64,000 nt of DNA from Porphyromonadaceae bacterium. GTDB taxonomy: Bacteria; Bacteroidota; Bacteroidia; Bacteroidales; Dysgonomonadaceae. The DNA is taken from assembly GCA_021372865.1 (NCBI GenBank), contig JAJFTO010000004.1, forward strand, positions 206,175 to 270,174. The letters are read 5' to 3'. The position numbers and the translations under genes were made by a program. The notes beneath the pieces are model-generated. The model worked only from the letters and a program-made list of their open reading frames with translations, had not been told where the DNA came from and did no database searches. This document shows positions 30,401-39,900 of the stretch, piece after piece (the stretch's first letter is position 1; each line of letters opens with the position of its first letter).

Positions 30401-30787
30401 ATTTACAGAGAACTCGATAACATGGAGGCAGAGACTGAAATCATCGATTTCATGAAACGACTGGAGGACCGGTTCGGGAAAATACCGCCGCAAGGCAGGG
30501 AGCTGATTCGTATTGTGCGGTTACGGCGTCTGGCCAAATCACTTGGGATAGAAAAGATTGTTCTGAAAAATGAGCAGATGATCCTGAATCTGGTGTCGGA
30601 TGAAAATTCACCCTATTACAGTTCTCCGGCGTTCGATAAACTATTGTGGTTCGTGCAGGCACATGCCCGCCAGTGCCGCCTCCGCGAAACAGGAAAAAAG
30701 AGATCGGTTGTCATTCGCGATATCAATACCGTGGAGACTGGTGTGGCGGCGCTGGAGGAGATGATCGGAGCAGCTGTACCGGCTTAA
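27440..30787 (+). CDS. mfd: Transcription-repair coupling factor Mfd
   Basis: Removes stalled RNA polymerase and recruits UvrA. The N-terminal UvrB-like region has YEPGQYAVRGSILDVFSFSA (about 174-193). The RNA-polymerase-interacting CarD-like domain is at about 430-490 (LQPGDFVVHMDHGIGKFAGL). The RecG-type translocase has motif I CGDVGFGKTEIAIRAAF (about 578-594), motif II LLIIDEEQKFGV, motif III MTATPIPRTLQFSL, and motif VI HQLRGRVGRSNRKAFCYLL. A C-terminal TRCF domain follows. At 1115 aa it is full length. The stop overlaps that of the convergent cysE by 4 nt. Confidence 0.96.
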   Translation: MVDTLDITQLQQRLEKHPNVTAAGSLLKNVHVVSVTGLHGSARAMFSVGLFHKLPRVYLYILNDAETAGYFYHDVTQIMGPEEVLFFPSAYKRASKYGQLDAANEVLRTETLSRLQNVSEQLIVVSYPDALAEKTVSRELLRENTLKMAVGERLDASFVSEVLDSYGFQYVDYVYEPGQYAVRGSILDVFSFSAEYPYRIDFFGDEVETIRNFDMETQLSKEKFNEIRIVPAFERKGMKQASLFDSLPSSTVVGVEDIRWISSRIESLNEDELHIDPKDVEFVRADLLSKEDFMQNIKPLKQVRFDTKMLDTPDAVIDFHTSPQPLYHKNFDMLSESLQRFRDEGYALYILSDSEKQQKRLYHIFEDRNDPIDFTPVSKTLHEGFSDVTLKICCFTDHQIFDRFHKFSLKSDKARSGKIALTLKELNQLQPGDFVVHMDHGIGKFAGLVRLRIGDKVQEVIKLTYLNNDAVFVSIHALHKVSKYKGKEGEAPQLNKLGSGAWEKVKERTKSKIKDIARDLIKLYAQRQQEKGFAYSKDTYLQTELEASFMYEDTPDQIKATRDVKADMQSEQPMDRLICGDVGFGKTEIAIRAAFKAATDGKQTAVLVPTTVLATQHYHTFSDRLANFPVKVDYLSRARTSKEQKDILDQLKEGKIDILIGTHRLVGKDVQFKDLGLLIIDEEQKFGVSVKEKLKQLKVNVDTLTMTATPIPRTLQFSLMGSRDLSTIGTPPPNRYPVQTEVHTFDLEIIRDAVNFEISRNGQVFIVNNRIQNIYELEALIKREIPDVRVAVGHGQMDPKKLEEVIADFVNQEQDVLIATTIIESGIDMPNVNTIIVIDAQNFGLSDLHQLRGRVGRSNRKAFCYLLAPPLYTLSSDSRRRLQAIENFAELGSGIHIAMQDLDIRGAGNLLGAEQSGFIADLGYETYRKILTEAVQELRKDEFADLYKEQEKAKAEDQDFVEDVLVESDLELMFPVMYIPNDAERVAIYRELDNMEAETEIIDFMKRLEDRFGKIPPQGRELIRIVRLRRLAKSLGIEKIVLKNEQMILNLVSDENSPYYSSPAFDKLLWFVQAHARQCRLRETGKKRSVVIRDINTVETGVAALEEMIGAAVPA

Positions 30788-31605
30788 ATAACAAAATCAA
30801 AAGGCCCGTTGAATTCTTTGCCCGCTCTGATCCTTACATCCACAGGGTTGGTCACCAGAGAGTAGGGAATGACACTCCGCGTGAGCCATGCACCCCCGCC
30901 GATGGTGGAGTCGTGTCCAATGACCGTATTTCCGCCCAGGATGGTGGCATTGGCGTAGATGACCACATTGTCTTCAACAGTAGGATGACGCTTCACGTCC
31001 GACAGCTTTTTCTCCACATAAAGCGCTCCCAGCGTCACCCCCTGGTAGATTTTTACATTGTTCCCTATTTCTGCCGTCTCACCAATTACGATACCCGTGC
31101 CGTGATCCATGAACAGGTTCTTGCCTACTTTGGCAGCCGGGTGGATGTCAATACCCACCTTGGAATGGGCATATTCTGAAAAAAGCCGTGAGATGAGCGG
31201 CAGGCCAAGCAGATAAAGCTCATGGGCGATCCGGTGTACACAGAGCGCGAAAAAACCGGGGTAGGTGATAATCACCTCTTCCAGTGTCTTGGCAGCGGGA
31301 TCGAACCTCAGGTAACAAGCTGCATCCTTGTATAATCGTTGCTGAAGCTGCGGAAATTTTTGAAAGAAGGCTTCTGTCTTTTTGTCGGCTGCCTCACTGT
31401 TGTGAATGCGGGCGATGTTCAAATGAAGCTTTTCAGCCGCTTCGCGCAATTCATCCTGCACATTACGGGATTCCGGGCAGTTGCAAATGGGAAACATGAG
31501 TGAGACCAGGGTCTCAATGACTTTCTCCAATTCACATTTATCGATGGGTATGTCAATGGACTGGGGCCGAAATTGTTCAATCAGTTTGTAGGTGTTCTCT
31601 GTCAT
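30784..31605 (-). CDS. cysE: Serine O-acetyltransferase
   Basis: Makes O-acetylserine from serine and acetyl-CoA, the first step of cysteine synthesis. An N-terminal helical domain (about 1-150) is followed by left-handed beta-helix repeats with IDIHPAAKVGKNLFMDHGTG (about 168-187), VIGETAEIGNNVKIYQGVTL and NATILGGNTVIG. The catalytic His and Asp are in the MDHGTG region. At 273 aa it is slightly longer than E. coli CysE and fits the EpsC-like type. A TATCTTTG -7 box (31630-31637) overlaps the end of the upstream DUF4954 gene, so it probably has its own promoter. Confidence 0.92.
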   Translation of the reverse strand: MTENTYKLIEQFRPQSIDIPIDKCELEKVIETLVSLMFPICNCPESRNVQDELREAAEKLHLNIARIHNSEAADKKTEAFFQKFPQLQQRLYKDAACYLRFDPAAKTLEEVIITYPGFFALCVHRIAHELYLLGLPLISRLFSEYAHSKVGIDIHPAAKVGKNLFMDHGTGIVIGETAEIGNNVKIYQGVTLGALYVEKKLSDVKRHPTVEDNVVIYANATILGGNTVIGHDSTIGGGAWLTRSVIPYSLVTNPVDVRIRAGKEFNGPFDFVI

Positions 31606-31626
31606 AATGCATACGAATAATACCGC

Positions 31627-33618
31627 TCACAAAGATAAGGGTAAAAGTCGTGAAATCAACTCGTCTCCCAGTACCTTCTTTACTTCTATGTGTTTTAAGG
31701 TAGCCATTACGAATGGGTTCTTATCGAAAGCTCCCCGTACATATTCAAAATCCATCGCCCTGTCCTGAATGTTTCCGTCGGCGCCAAAGCCTGTTTTGAA
31801 AGAGAGGGAGAATTCCTTCTTTGCATCACAAAAGATCATCTCGTCGAGACTCACCACACTCTCTTTCCACTTTTCAACGATCCCGATCACATCTGCCGCG
31901 GTAATTTTATCAGCCTTAAGATGATAAAACGTCTGGATCTTATCCCAGGCCCAGGTCCATTCATTCTCATAATAATCCTGATGCAGCTCCTGAAAGATCT
32001 GATTGATCTCCTTCAACTTTGTCAGTTCGCCGGATTCAATTTTGTTCAGCAGATCGTCGATCTCCGATTTGGGAGCAATCAACCCCGAAATGTCGACCCA
32101 CTCTCCCAGTCCCGGCCTGTTACCCGGCTTAAGTTGTTCCCTGATCTCTTCATTGCTTGTGAAACGGGTGCCTTCCAGCCTTTTGATGATAGAGTTTCCC
32201 AGAAACTTGTGAATGATGATCTCATAAAGCTGAAGGCCTTTACGCAGGGCCCGATTGGTAATGATACAACTCTGGTATGTATACATCTCGGAGGTTTCAC
32301 CTGCTGTTGCCTGAAGATTTTTCAATATCTCCATGCCGGCAAATACCTTCTGAATGGTATAGGGACTGAGCAGATTGAAATTGATGCAATCCAGCCGGTT
32401 CGGATCTTTGCGCCGGTCCCGCTCAGGCCATTTCTTGGCGTCACGGATGGTCCCCACGCTGCGAAGGTTGACTGCCGGTGCGATATAAGTACTGTTATCC
32501 TTTTCAATCAGGTATGAAAAGGGCAGATTGGAGGTGTCTGCATGTTGATAGTGACGCCCAAGGATCAACGAAAAAGCACCTACCTTGGCAGGCCACAACA
32601 CGTAAGAATTACTGGTCGTCTTTGCGCCCCGCTCAACAATACCCTGATGGATGGGTCCGAGCTTGTACATGTGATTGCTCTGGTTGGATCCCGAACCGGC
32701 ATTCATGAAGGAGAACATACCGGCAATAAGCAGGGTGGATTTATGATGTGTCACCGTGTAAGGACCGGCAAAGAGGGCACATGCCTCCCCGTTTTCACCC
32801 TGACAGTTGCTGAAAAAGAGGGAGTCGGAGGCAGAATACCCATGATCGATGTGACAGGCTTGTCCCACGAAACAACGGGTAATGAAAGAGCCTCCATCAA
32901 TTGTGGATCCGGAAGAGACAATGAAATCTTCGGCAATCACATTACGGCCAATATAGACAGGATCGTACACATTGCTGTTGATGCTCCCGTTTTTTAATTT
33001 CATGGCACCGGTGATTTTACAATATTCGCCGATGCGTACATTCTTGATGTAACCCACGTTCACAATCTTACAATTGCGGCCAATGGTACCTCTGTCCGAT
33101 GCATGTTTGTCGCAGTAAAAGTCGATGATGGCTTTCATGCGCTCAATCAATGCCGGCCGGTGACGATAGAGAGAGTAGATGTAAGCAAAGTGGGCCGACA
33201 GCTTGTCGTTGATGTGTACCTCTCGTCCGCCTGTTTCGTTCAGTACGTTCACCTGTACTCCGTTGCCGAAAGTGGTTGTTCCTTCTACCAGGATCACGTC
33301 TACGTTCTGTATAAAACAACTGTCGCCGATTGTGTAGTTGGCAATATAGTTCTGTACATTTTCAATGACCACATTGTCGCCGATGATGCAATTGTGGATG
33401 ACGGCATTGTTGATTCCGGCATGTTTCTGCAGGCCGCCGGCAAGCTCAAACTGTGATTCAAAGATACCGAGACTGACTTGTCCCGAGAATTGGGTGTTTT
33501 TTACATAGCGGGGATTGAAACCATTCTTTACAGTCACCTGTCCCCAGTCGGAACAGCTGCATCCGTTCTTCTCAAGCTGGTCCGTTTCATCTTGTGTTAA
33601 ATTTCTGTGTTGTTGCAT
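31627..33618 (-). CDS. DUF4954 family protein with left-handed beta-helix
   Basis: A large (663 aa) conserved Bacteroidota protein of unknown function. Residues about 30-330 contain hexapeptide-type repeats (VIHNCIIGDNVVIENVQNYI, TIGDSCFIQNVDVI, KIVNVGYIKNVRIGEYCKI, RNVIAEDFIVSSGSTIDGGS), the fold of acyl- and nucleotidyl-transferases that act on sugars. A conserved-looking His/Asn-rich stretch (PYTVTHHKSTLLIAG, SNQSNHMYKLGP, LGRHYQHADTSN, about 285-370) may be the active site. The last 270 residues are helical with no recognised domain. It starts MQQHRN, lies 21 nt upstream of cysE, and follows the recA terminator. Confidence 0.8.
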   Translation of the reverse strand: MQQHRNLTQDETDQLEKNGCSCSDWGQVTVKNGFNPRYVKNTQFSGQVSLGIFESQFELAGGLQKHAGINNAVIHNCIIGDNVVIENVQNYIANYTIGDSCFIQNVDVILVEGTTTFGNGVQVNVLNETGGREVHINDKLSAHFAYIYSLYRHRPALIERMKAIIDFYCDKHASDRGTIGRNCKIVNVGYIKNVRIGEYCKITGAMKLKNGSINSNVYDPVYIGRNVIAEDFIVSSGSTIDGGSFITRCFVGQACHIDHGYSASDSLFFSNCQGENGEACALFAGPYTVTHHKSTLLIAGMFSFMNAGSGSNQSNHMYKLGPIHQGIVERGAKTTSNSYVLWPAKVGAFSLILGRHYQHADTSNLPFSYLIEKDNSTYIAPAVNLRSVGTIRDAKKWPERDRRKDPNRLDCINFNLLSPYTIQKVFAGMEILKNLQATAGETSEMYTYQSCIITNRALRKGLQLYEIIIHKFLGNSIIKRLEGTRFTSNEEIREQLKPGNRPGLGEWVDISGLIAPKSEIDDLLNKIESGELTKLKEINQIFQELHQDYYENEWTWAWDKIQTFYHLKADKITAADVIGIVEKWKESVVSLDEMIFCDAKKEFSLSFKTGFGADGNIQDRAMDFEYVRGAFDKNPFVMATLKHIEVKKVLGDELISRLLPLSL
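31630..31637 (-). promoter_or_regulatory. -7 promoter box for cysE
   Basis: Minus-strand TATCTTTG, 25 nt before the cysE ATG and next to the DUF4954 stop codon. Confidence 0.45.
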
Positions 33619-33688
33619 ACACGATGATTCTATATAATTTTTCCGGCTCCCGCCGTTATTTATAAGTTTGTGAAAATGTGGTTTTAAG

Positions 33689-33722
33689 AAAAAACGAGGT
33701 ACCGGAAGGTAACCTCGTTTTG
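33689..33722 (-). terminator. Terminator of recA
   Basis: A long stem built on AAAACGAGGT / ACCTCGTTTT (partly extended through ACC/GGT) with A/T flanks, placed 5 nt beyond the recA stop in the reading direction. Confidence 0.88.
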
Positions 33723-33726
33723 TACA

Positions 33727-34743
33727 TTATTTTTTCTCTTTGAGAGCAGCATAAATAAGCCCTTCCAGTTCTTCGGACAGCTCTGGATTATCTCTGACTG
33801 CGATCTTGGCTGCATCGCGCCCTTGTCCCAGTCTGGTGTCGTTATAACTGTACCACGACCCGCTTTTCTTGATGATATTCAATTCAGATCCTATGTCGAT
33901 AATTTCACCGGTACGGGAGATGCCTTCGCCATACATGATGTCGAACTCGGCCTTACGGAACGGAGGAGCAACTTTGTTTTTTACAACCCTCACCCGGGTG
34001 GGCTTCCCGATCTGTTCTTCTCCTTCCTTGATGGGAGAACCGTTTCCCCGTATGTCCAAGCGGACAGAGGCATAAAATTTCAATGCATTACCGCCGGTGG
34101 TGGTTTCCGGGTTGCCAAACATGACCCCAATCTTTTCACGCAGCTGGTTGATAAAGATACAGGTTGTGTTGGTCTTGCTGATGGCCGAAGTGAGTTTCCT
34201 GAGTGCCTGTGACATCAAACGGGCCTGCAGACCCACATTGGAGTCACCCATATCTCCTTCGATCTCCTTCTTGGGCGTGAGGGCTGCCACAGAGTCGATG
34301 ACAACGATATCGACTGCTGAGGAGCGGATCAGCTGCTCGGCAATCTCCAATGCTTCTTCGCCGCTACTGGGTTGTGAGATCAGGAGCTCATCGGTGTTGA
34401 CGCCCAGCTTTTCGGCATAAAAACGGTCAAATGCGTGCTCTGCATCAATAAAAGCTGCAACGCCTCCTGTTTTCTGTGCTTCGGCGATGGCATGGATGGC
34501 GAGCGTGGTTTTACCGGACGATTCGGGGCCGTAAATCTCTATGACACGTCCGCGGGGATAACCTCCCACGCCCAATGCCACATTTAACCCGATGGAGCCT
34601 GAAGAGATCACCGGTATCTCTTCTACTTTCTCGTCTCCCATTTTCATGATGGACCCTTTTCCGTACGTTTTTTCAATCTTGTCCATCGCCGCCCGTAGGG
34701 CCTTTAGTTTTTCACTGTTGTTGTTCTCTTTTTCTTCTTCCAT
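33727..34743 (-). CDS. recA: Recombinase RecA
   Basis: Strand-exchange ATPase for homologous recombination and the SOS response. [13 protein letters not shown] is at about 28-40, Walker [15 protein letters not shown] at about 73-86, Walker [15 protein letters not shown] at about 146-159, the L1/L2 DNA-binding loops around [16 protein letters not shown] and [20 protein letters not shown], and [11 protein letters not shown]. At 338 aa it is full length, with the usual short acidic C-terminus reduced. No clear LexA box or good -7 box was found upstream. The downstream terminator is strong. Confidence 0.98.
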   Translation of the reverse strand: MEEEKENNNSEKLKALRAAMDKIEKTYGKGSIMKMGDEKVEEIPVISSGSIGLNVALGVGGYPRGRVIEIYGPESSGKTTLAIHAIAEAQKTGGVAAFIDAEHAFDRFYAEKLGVNTDELLISQPSSGEEALEIAEQLIRSSAVDIVVIDSVAALTPKKEIEGDMGDSNVGLQARLMSQALRKLTSAISKTNTTCIFINQLREKIGVMFGNPETTTGGNALKFYASVRLDIRGNGSPIKEGEEQIGKPTRVRVVKNKVAPPFRKAEFDIMYGEGISRTGEIIDIGSELNIIKKSGSWYSYNDTRLGQGRDAAKIAVRDNPELSEELEGLIYAALKEKK

Positions 34744-34813
34744 AATGTACAGTTTCTCACTTTTTTGTCATTACACAAATAATCTTTCCCTGAAGATCAT
34801 CTTCAGTAAATCA

Positions 34814-35275
34814 TCATTGAATCCCCAAAATCTGTTCAGCATGGTTTCCGGTGTTTACGGCTTTTCCTTTGATTATGTGGCTGATAATACCCTGCTCATC
34901 GATCAGGAAGGTGGTACGCACGGTTCCCATGAATTTTTTGCCCATCATCGACTTTTCCTGCCATACCCCGAAAGCTTCTACCATTTTTTTTTCGGTATCT
35001 GCAATCAGCGGAAAGGGCAGGTTGTATTTGTCGATAAACTTCTGATGCGATTTCGCACTGTCGACGCTGACGCCCAAAATCGAATAACCCGCGTTGCGTA
35101 GCTCGGCATATCCGTCACGTAGGCTGCATGCCTGTGCGGTACAGCCGGGTGTCTGATCCTTTGGGTAGAAATAGAGTGCCAGCTTCTTACCGGTATAATC
35201 GCTTGCTTTTACCGGGGACCCGTGCTGGTTGGTTCCCAGTTCCTCGGGTATCTTATCGCCAATTTGTAGTGCCAT
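34814..35275 (-). CDS. bcp: Thiol peroxidase, Bcp/PrxQ type
   Basis: Thioredoxin-dependent reduction of hydroperoxides. The protein (153 aa) has KLALYFYPKDQTPGCTAQAC (about 29-48) with the peroxidatic Cys in PGC and the resolving Cys five residues later, as in classical PrxQ. Then comes ILGVSVDSAKSHQKF and the FMGTVRTTFLIDEQG strand. A TATCTTTG -7 box (35305-35312) lies 30 nt upstream of the ATG. Confidence 0.95.
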   Translation of the reverse strand: MALQIGDKIPEELGTNQHGSPVKASDYTGKKLALYFYPKDQTPGCTAQACSLRDGYAELRNAGYSILGVSVDSAKSHQKFIDKYNLPFPLIADTEKKMVEAFGVWQEKSMMGKKFMGTVRTTFLIDEQGIISHIIKGKAVNTGNHAEQILGIQ

Positions 35276-35304
35276 TGATTTTTATCTGTTAGATATTAAT
35301 AGTT

Positions 35305-35312
35305 CAAAGATA
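35305..35312 (-). promoter_or_regulatory. -7 promoter box for bcp
   Basis: Minus-strand TATCTTTG between dprA and bcp, giving a leader of about 25 nt. Confidence 0.45.
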
Positions 35313-35343
35313 GTAAAAAAGTAAAAATTCAGAGGATGTTTCA

Positions 35344-36450
35344 TTATATTATTTTAAACATCCCACCGGGGAGTGAAGTCACCACATTTTTCATTTCAAG
35401 CTCAAGCAGTATCATAAACAGTTCAGTAACCGGGATATTGAGCTCGATGGCAAGGGCATTTACCTGCATGGCTCCGGAGTAAAGAAGTATCTGGTAGACT
35501 TTTTCTTCATTTTCGGACAATTCCACAAAAAGATCCTGCTGTTTCGGAATTTCCTTTTTATTTTCTTCCACCCATCCCATATGTCCTATCAGATCGTCGA
35601 CTCCCTGTAAAAGTAGTGCTTTGTTATCAGATATCAGTCGGTTACAACCCGATGACATCTTATCGTGAATACGCCCGGGCACAGCAAAAACCTCACGAAA
35701 GTAGGAATTGGCAATGTCGGCCGTGGTAAGCGATCCTCCCTTTTCTCCCGACTCAACCACCACCACCGCATCCGACATACCGGCTACAATCCGGTTTCGT
35801 CTCACGAAGTTGTGCCGGTCGGGGTTGGTGCCGCTGGGAAACTCGGTGAGTAGTGCCCCTTGCTGTAGCATCTCAATGGCTGTCTGCCGGTGCATGGACG
35901 GATATATTCTGTCCAGCCCGTGACCCAGCACGGCTACTGTGGACAATCCGTTTTGCAGCGCTGCACGGTGGGCGTGGATGTCGATGCCGTAAGCAAGGCC
36001 ACTGACAATCTGTATTTCAGGGAGCCGTATGGCAAGATCCCGGATGAACTCACGACAGAAATCCTGTCCATACCGGGTCTCATTGCGCGTGCCGACCACC
36101 GCGATCACTTTTTTGCGGTTAAAGTCTGTATCTCCTTTGGCATAAAGCAATATGGGTGCGTCCAGGCATTGGGTGAGACGTTGCGGGTATTCGGTGTCGG
36201 TGTAAAACAGTATCTTTAGGTTATTTTTCCTCACAAATTCCAGTTCTTTCTCTGCCTGACGCAGCACATCGGGATCGCGAATCTCCTGGATAAGTCGCCG
36301 GGTAATACGGGGTATGGATTCCAGCTTGCGTGCATCATCCCTGAAAATAGCTTCCTCATCGCCGACGACTTCCATCAGGTTGCGGGCGTGCATCACTCCC
36401 ACGCCTTTTATCTGCGTGAGGGCTATTTGGTATAAAGATTTGTCGGACAT
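35344..36450 (-). CDS. dprA: DNA-processing protein DprA
   Basis: Loads RecA on incoming single-stranded DNA. An N-terminal SAM-like helical domain (about 1-75) has IALTQIKGVGVMHARNLMEV. The Rossmann core has VVGTRNETRYGQDFC (about 118-132), VSGLAYGIDIHAHRAAL (about 154-170) and FPSGTNPDRHNFVRRNRIVA. A C-terminal DprA winged-helix lies at about 305-368 (IALAIELNIPVTEL-like segment ending in LPGGMFKII). At 368 aa it is full length. A short CAGGATT-type repeat tract lies just upstream. Confidence 0.95.
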   Translation of the reverse strand: MSDKSLYQIALTQIKGVGVMHARNLMEVVGDEEAIFRDDARKLESIPRITRRLIQEIRDPDVLRQAEKELEFVRKNNLKILFYTDTEYPQRLTQCLDAPILLYAKGDTDFNRKKVIAVVGTRNETRYGQDFCREFIRDLAIRLPEIQIVSGLAYGIDIHAHRAALQNGLSTVAVLGHGLDRIYPSMHRQTAIEMLQQGALLTEFPSGTNPDRHNFVRRNRIVAGMSDAVVVVESGEKGGSLTTADIANSYFREVFAVPGRIHDKMSSGCNRLISDNKALLLQGVDDLIGHMGWVEENKKEIPKQQDLFVELSENEEKVYQILLYSGAMQVNALAIELNIPVTELFMILLELEMKNVVTSLPGGMFKII

Positions 36451-36457
36451 GTTTCTT

Positions 36458-36511
36458 AGGATTCAGGATTCAGGACTCAGCTGTCAGGATTCAGGATTCA
36501 GCTGTCAGCTC
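36458..36511. repeat. Short CAGGATT/CAGCTGT tandem repeat tract
   Basis: The 7-mer CAGGATT (or variant CAGGACT) recurs five times in two clusters, each closed by CAGCTGTC. It fills the gap between the thioesterase gene and dprA. Units are exact or one base off, so this is a young simple repeat. Confidence 0.85.
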
Positions 36512-36565
36512 TTTAAGAACAAGCTTTGGGCTTCCAGCGGTTAGCAAGAAATTAACCTTCAGCTT

Positions 36566-36973
36566 TCAGCGGATGTAATCTTTGAATGCTTCGTCAAAGA
36601 CATCCGGATCCGATAGTTTGCCATTCACCAGGTTTACCACCTCAATCTTTGCCTTGGCACAGATTGTTTCATCGGGTAACCGGATTATTTCCTGATGAAA
36701 GACATACTTTACATTCACTCTCTCGATGCGGGTGACAGTACATGTAAACCGGTCCATTCCTATCAGTGGAACCTTATACCGGATCTCCACCTTTGCCACC
36801 ACCGCATCGATGCCCTGCATGTGGAGTTGGTGGAAATTCAATCCCACTTTCTCCAGAAACTCATGACGCGTCACCTCGAAATAGTGCTGATAGTTGGCAT
36901 TGTTCACATGCCCCTGCGTATCGCACTCATAGTCGCGCACCTTCAATATATGCTCAAAAACCGGTTTCGCCAC
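36566..36973 (-). CDS. Acyl-CoA thioesterase, 4HBT (YbgC-like) family
   Basis: A hotdog-fold thioesterase that hydrolyses acyl-CoA or acyl-ACP. The N-terminus has VRDYECDTQGHVNNANYQHY (about 12-31), with the catalytic Asp and the HVNN motif of the 4-hydroxybenzoyl-CoA thioesterase family. It is 135 aa. The start is GTG (36971-36973), one base after the purL stop, so it is translationally linked to purL. The preferred acyl chain is unknown. Confidence 0.88.
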   Translation of the reverse strand: MAKPVFEHILKVRDYECDTQGHVNNANYQHYFEVTRHEFLEKVGLNFHQLHMQGIDAVVAKVEIRYKVPLIGMDRFTCTVTRIERVNVKYVFHQEIIRLPDETICAKAKIEVVNLVNGKLSDPDVFDEAFKDYIR

Positions 36974-36974
36974 G

Positions 36975-39900
36975 TCAATTGCTTTTCTTATTTTTTACCC
37001 ATTCCCTTGCATTGACAAATGCTTCCATCCAGGGAGTCACCTCATGCTTGCGGTAAGCAAACGGGTAGTATGCATTTTGCCAGGGGAAGATGGTGCGCTC
37101 CAGGTGAGGCATCATGGCCAGATGGCGGCCGTTGGCCGAGCATACGGCTGCTGTGGCGTAGTCCGATCCGTTGGGATTGCCGGGATAGGTGTCATACACA
37201 TATTTGGCTGCGATGTTGTATCGGGTTGCTTCTTCCGGTAACACGAAACGTCCCTCGCCGTGGGCGACCCAGATACCCGTTTTGGTACCTTCAAGCGATC
37301 GGAACATCACCGAATTGTTCTTTGGAATCTCCACACTTACGAAGGTCGACTCAAACTTGTGAGACAGGTTGTGCTCCATCCTGGGATGCTTGTCACCCAT
37401 TTCTGGAAAAATAAGTCCCAGCTCCATCAGCAGCTGACAGCCATTGCAGATACCCAGACTCAGTGTGTCTTCACGGGCAAAAAAGTTTTCGAGTGCCTTT
37501 TTTGCCTTTTCGTTGTAGCGGAAACCGCCGGCCCATCCTTTGGCAGAACCCAGTACATCGGAATTGGAAAATCCACCGCAGAAGACAGCAAACTGCACAT
37601 CTTCCAGGGTTTCACGGCCTGAGGTGAGGTCGGTCATGTGCACATCCTTCACGTCAAAGCCGGCGAGATAAAGTGAATACGCCATCTCACGTTCACCGTT
37701 GGTACCTTTCTCGCGGATGATCGCTGCGGTAAGCCCTGTCCGCTCTTCGCGGTCGGGATTCAGTCCCAGATCCTCCATCCTGCCGGTAAAGGAGGGTCTG
37801 ATATCGAACTGAAGCGGCTGTTGTTTGTAGTTGTTGAAACGTTCCGACGCACAGGTCTCACCACTTTGTTTTCTGTCAAGCAGGTAGGAGGTTTTATACC
37901 ATACGTCACGCAGATGATCGATATCAAACTCCCGTCGGAACTCATCCTTGGCGACAATCAGCTTGCGTTCTTCTATGGGGCGTGCCACGATGGCAAATCC
38001 CACGCCATAATCGTCGAGAATCTTTTCTACCAGACGGTGATGTTTTACCTGAATCAGCACGCCGGGGTTTTCGGAAAAGAGGATCTTGATCAGGTCGGTA
38101 TGACGGATCTTCTCGAGGTGTGCTTCCAGTCCCCCCTGGGGATTGGCAAAACACATCTCCAGCATGGTGGTGATCATACCCCCGGCAGAGATGTCGTGTC
38201 CGGCAAGGATCAGGCCGCGGCTGGTAAGCTCCTGTATGGCGGCAAATGCGTTCTTGAAGTATTCGGCATCGGTTACGGTGGGAGCCTCATCTCCAACCTT
38301 GCTCAGGGTCTGTGCAAAGGCAGATCCCCCCAGTTTGAAAGTGTCGAACGAGAAGTCGAGATAGTAGAGATACGTACCCTTGATGTATGCCAGTACGGGT
38401 GAGACAATTCTCCGGATATTTTTCACTTCGGCTGCAGCCGAGATGATAACTGTGCCGGGAGAGAAGACCTTGTCGTCACCGTATTTTTGTGTCATTGAAA
38501 GCGAATCCTTTCCGGTAGGGATGTTGATGCCAAGCTCGCCGGCAAATTCAGAGCAGGCTTCCACTGCCTTATAAAGGCGCGCGTCCTCGCCCGGGTTGCG
38601 GCAGGGCCACATCCAGTTGGCGCTGAGGGAGACTCCCTGCAACCCGTGGGTGAGCGGCGCAAAAACCAGGTTTGTCAACGCTTCGGCCACGGCCATTACC
38701 GATCCTGCAGCCGGATCAATCATCGCCACCTGGGGTGCATGGCCCAGTGAGGTAGCCATGCCGGCATATCCTTTGTAGTCGAGGGCGATGGCGCCACAAT
38801 CGCTCAGTGGCAACTGGATCTCGCCCTGGCACTGCTGCCTGGCAATCTTACCTGTCACCGAACGGTCCACCTTATTGGTGAGCCAGTCCTTGCAGGCCAC
38901 TGCTTCCAGTTTCAGTACATTTTCGATATAGGTACCCAGCTGTTCCGGGTTGTAAACAGGTGCTTCATATGTTTCCTCCAGGGTCCTGTCTTCCATGATG
39001 GTCACTGGCGGTTTCCCGAAGAAATCATCCAGTTCCATGTCGATGGGGTTTGTGCCGTCCGGCTCGCGGAAGGTAAATCGCATGTCGTCGGTGGTTTCGC
39101 CCACTACATACATGGGAGCCCGTTCACGCGATGCAATCAGTGCAATGTGTTCGATGTCCTTTTGTTCTACCAGGAGTCCCATTCGTTCCTGGCTCTCATT
39201 GCCGATGATCTCCTTTGCCGAGAGGGTCTTGTCGCCCACCGGAAGCTGGCCGATTTCGATGATACCTCCGGTTTTTTCAACCAGCTCGGAGAGACAGTTC
39301 AGATGGCCTCCCGCACCATGGTCGTGGATGGAGACGATGGGATTCTCTTCCGACTCCGCCAGGGAGCGAATCACGTTCGCCACCCGTTTTTGCATTTCGG
39401 GGTTGGCCCGTTGTACCGCATTCAGCTCAATGCCTGAGGAATATTCTCCTGTATTGACCGAAGATACGGCTCCTCCGCCCATGCCAATGCGGTAGTTGTC
39501 ACCACCCAGCACCACCACTTTCTCTCCACTGTGCGGGTCTCCCTTCCGGGCATCACGCTTGTTGGCAAAACCCACGCCGCCTGCAAGCATGATCACCTTG
39601 TCGTAACCAAACTTCTTGTAGTTCTCGGCATGTTCAAAGGTGAGTAGTGAGCCGCAGATCAGTGGCTGACCGAATTTGTTTCCAAAGTCGGAGGCTCCGT
39701 TTGATGCCTTGATCAGGATCTGCTCCGGAGTCTGGTAGAGCCATTTGCGCGGAGGAAGCGTCTGTTCCCATTCGCGGCCTTCTTCCAAGCGAGGGTAGGA
39801 GGTCATGTAGATGGCCGTTCCGGCCACGGGCAATGATCCTTTACCACCGGCAAGCCGGTCGCGGATCTCTCCTCCCGTGCCGGTGGAGGCACCGTTGAAC

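Noticed and set aside
29081..30493. 470-codon open frame on the minus strand inside mfd
   Set aside because: It is antisense to clear Mfd helicase motifs, has no family motifs and results from biased codon use in mfd.
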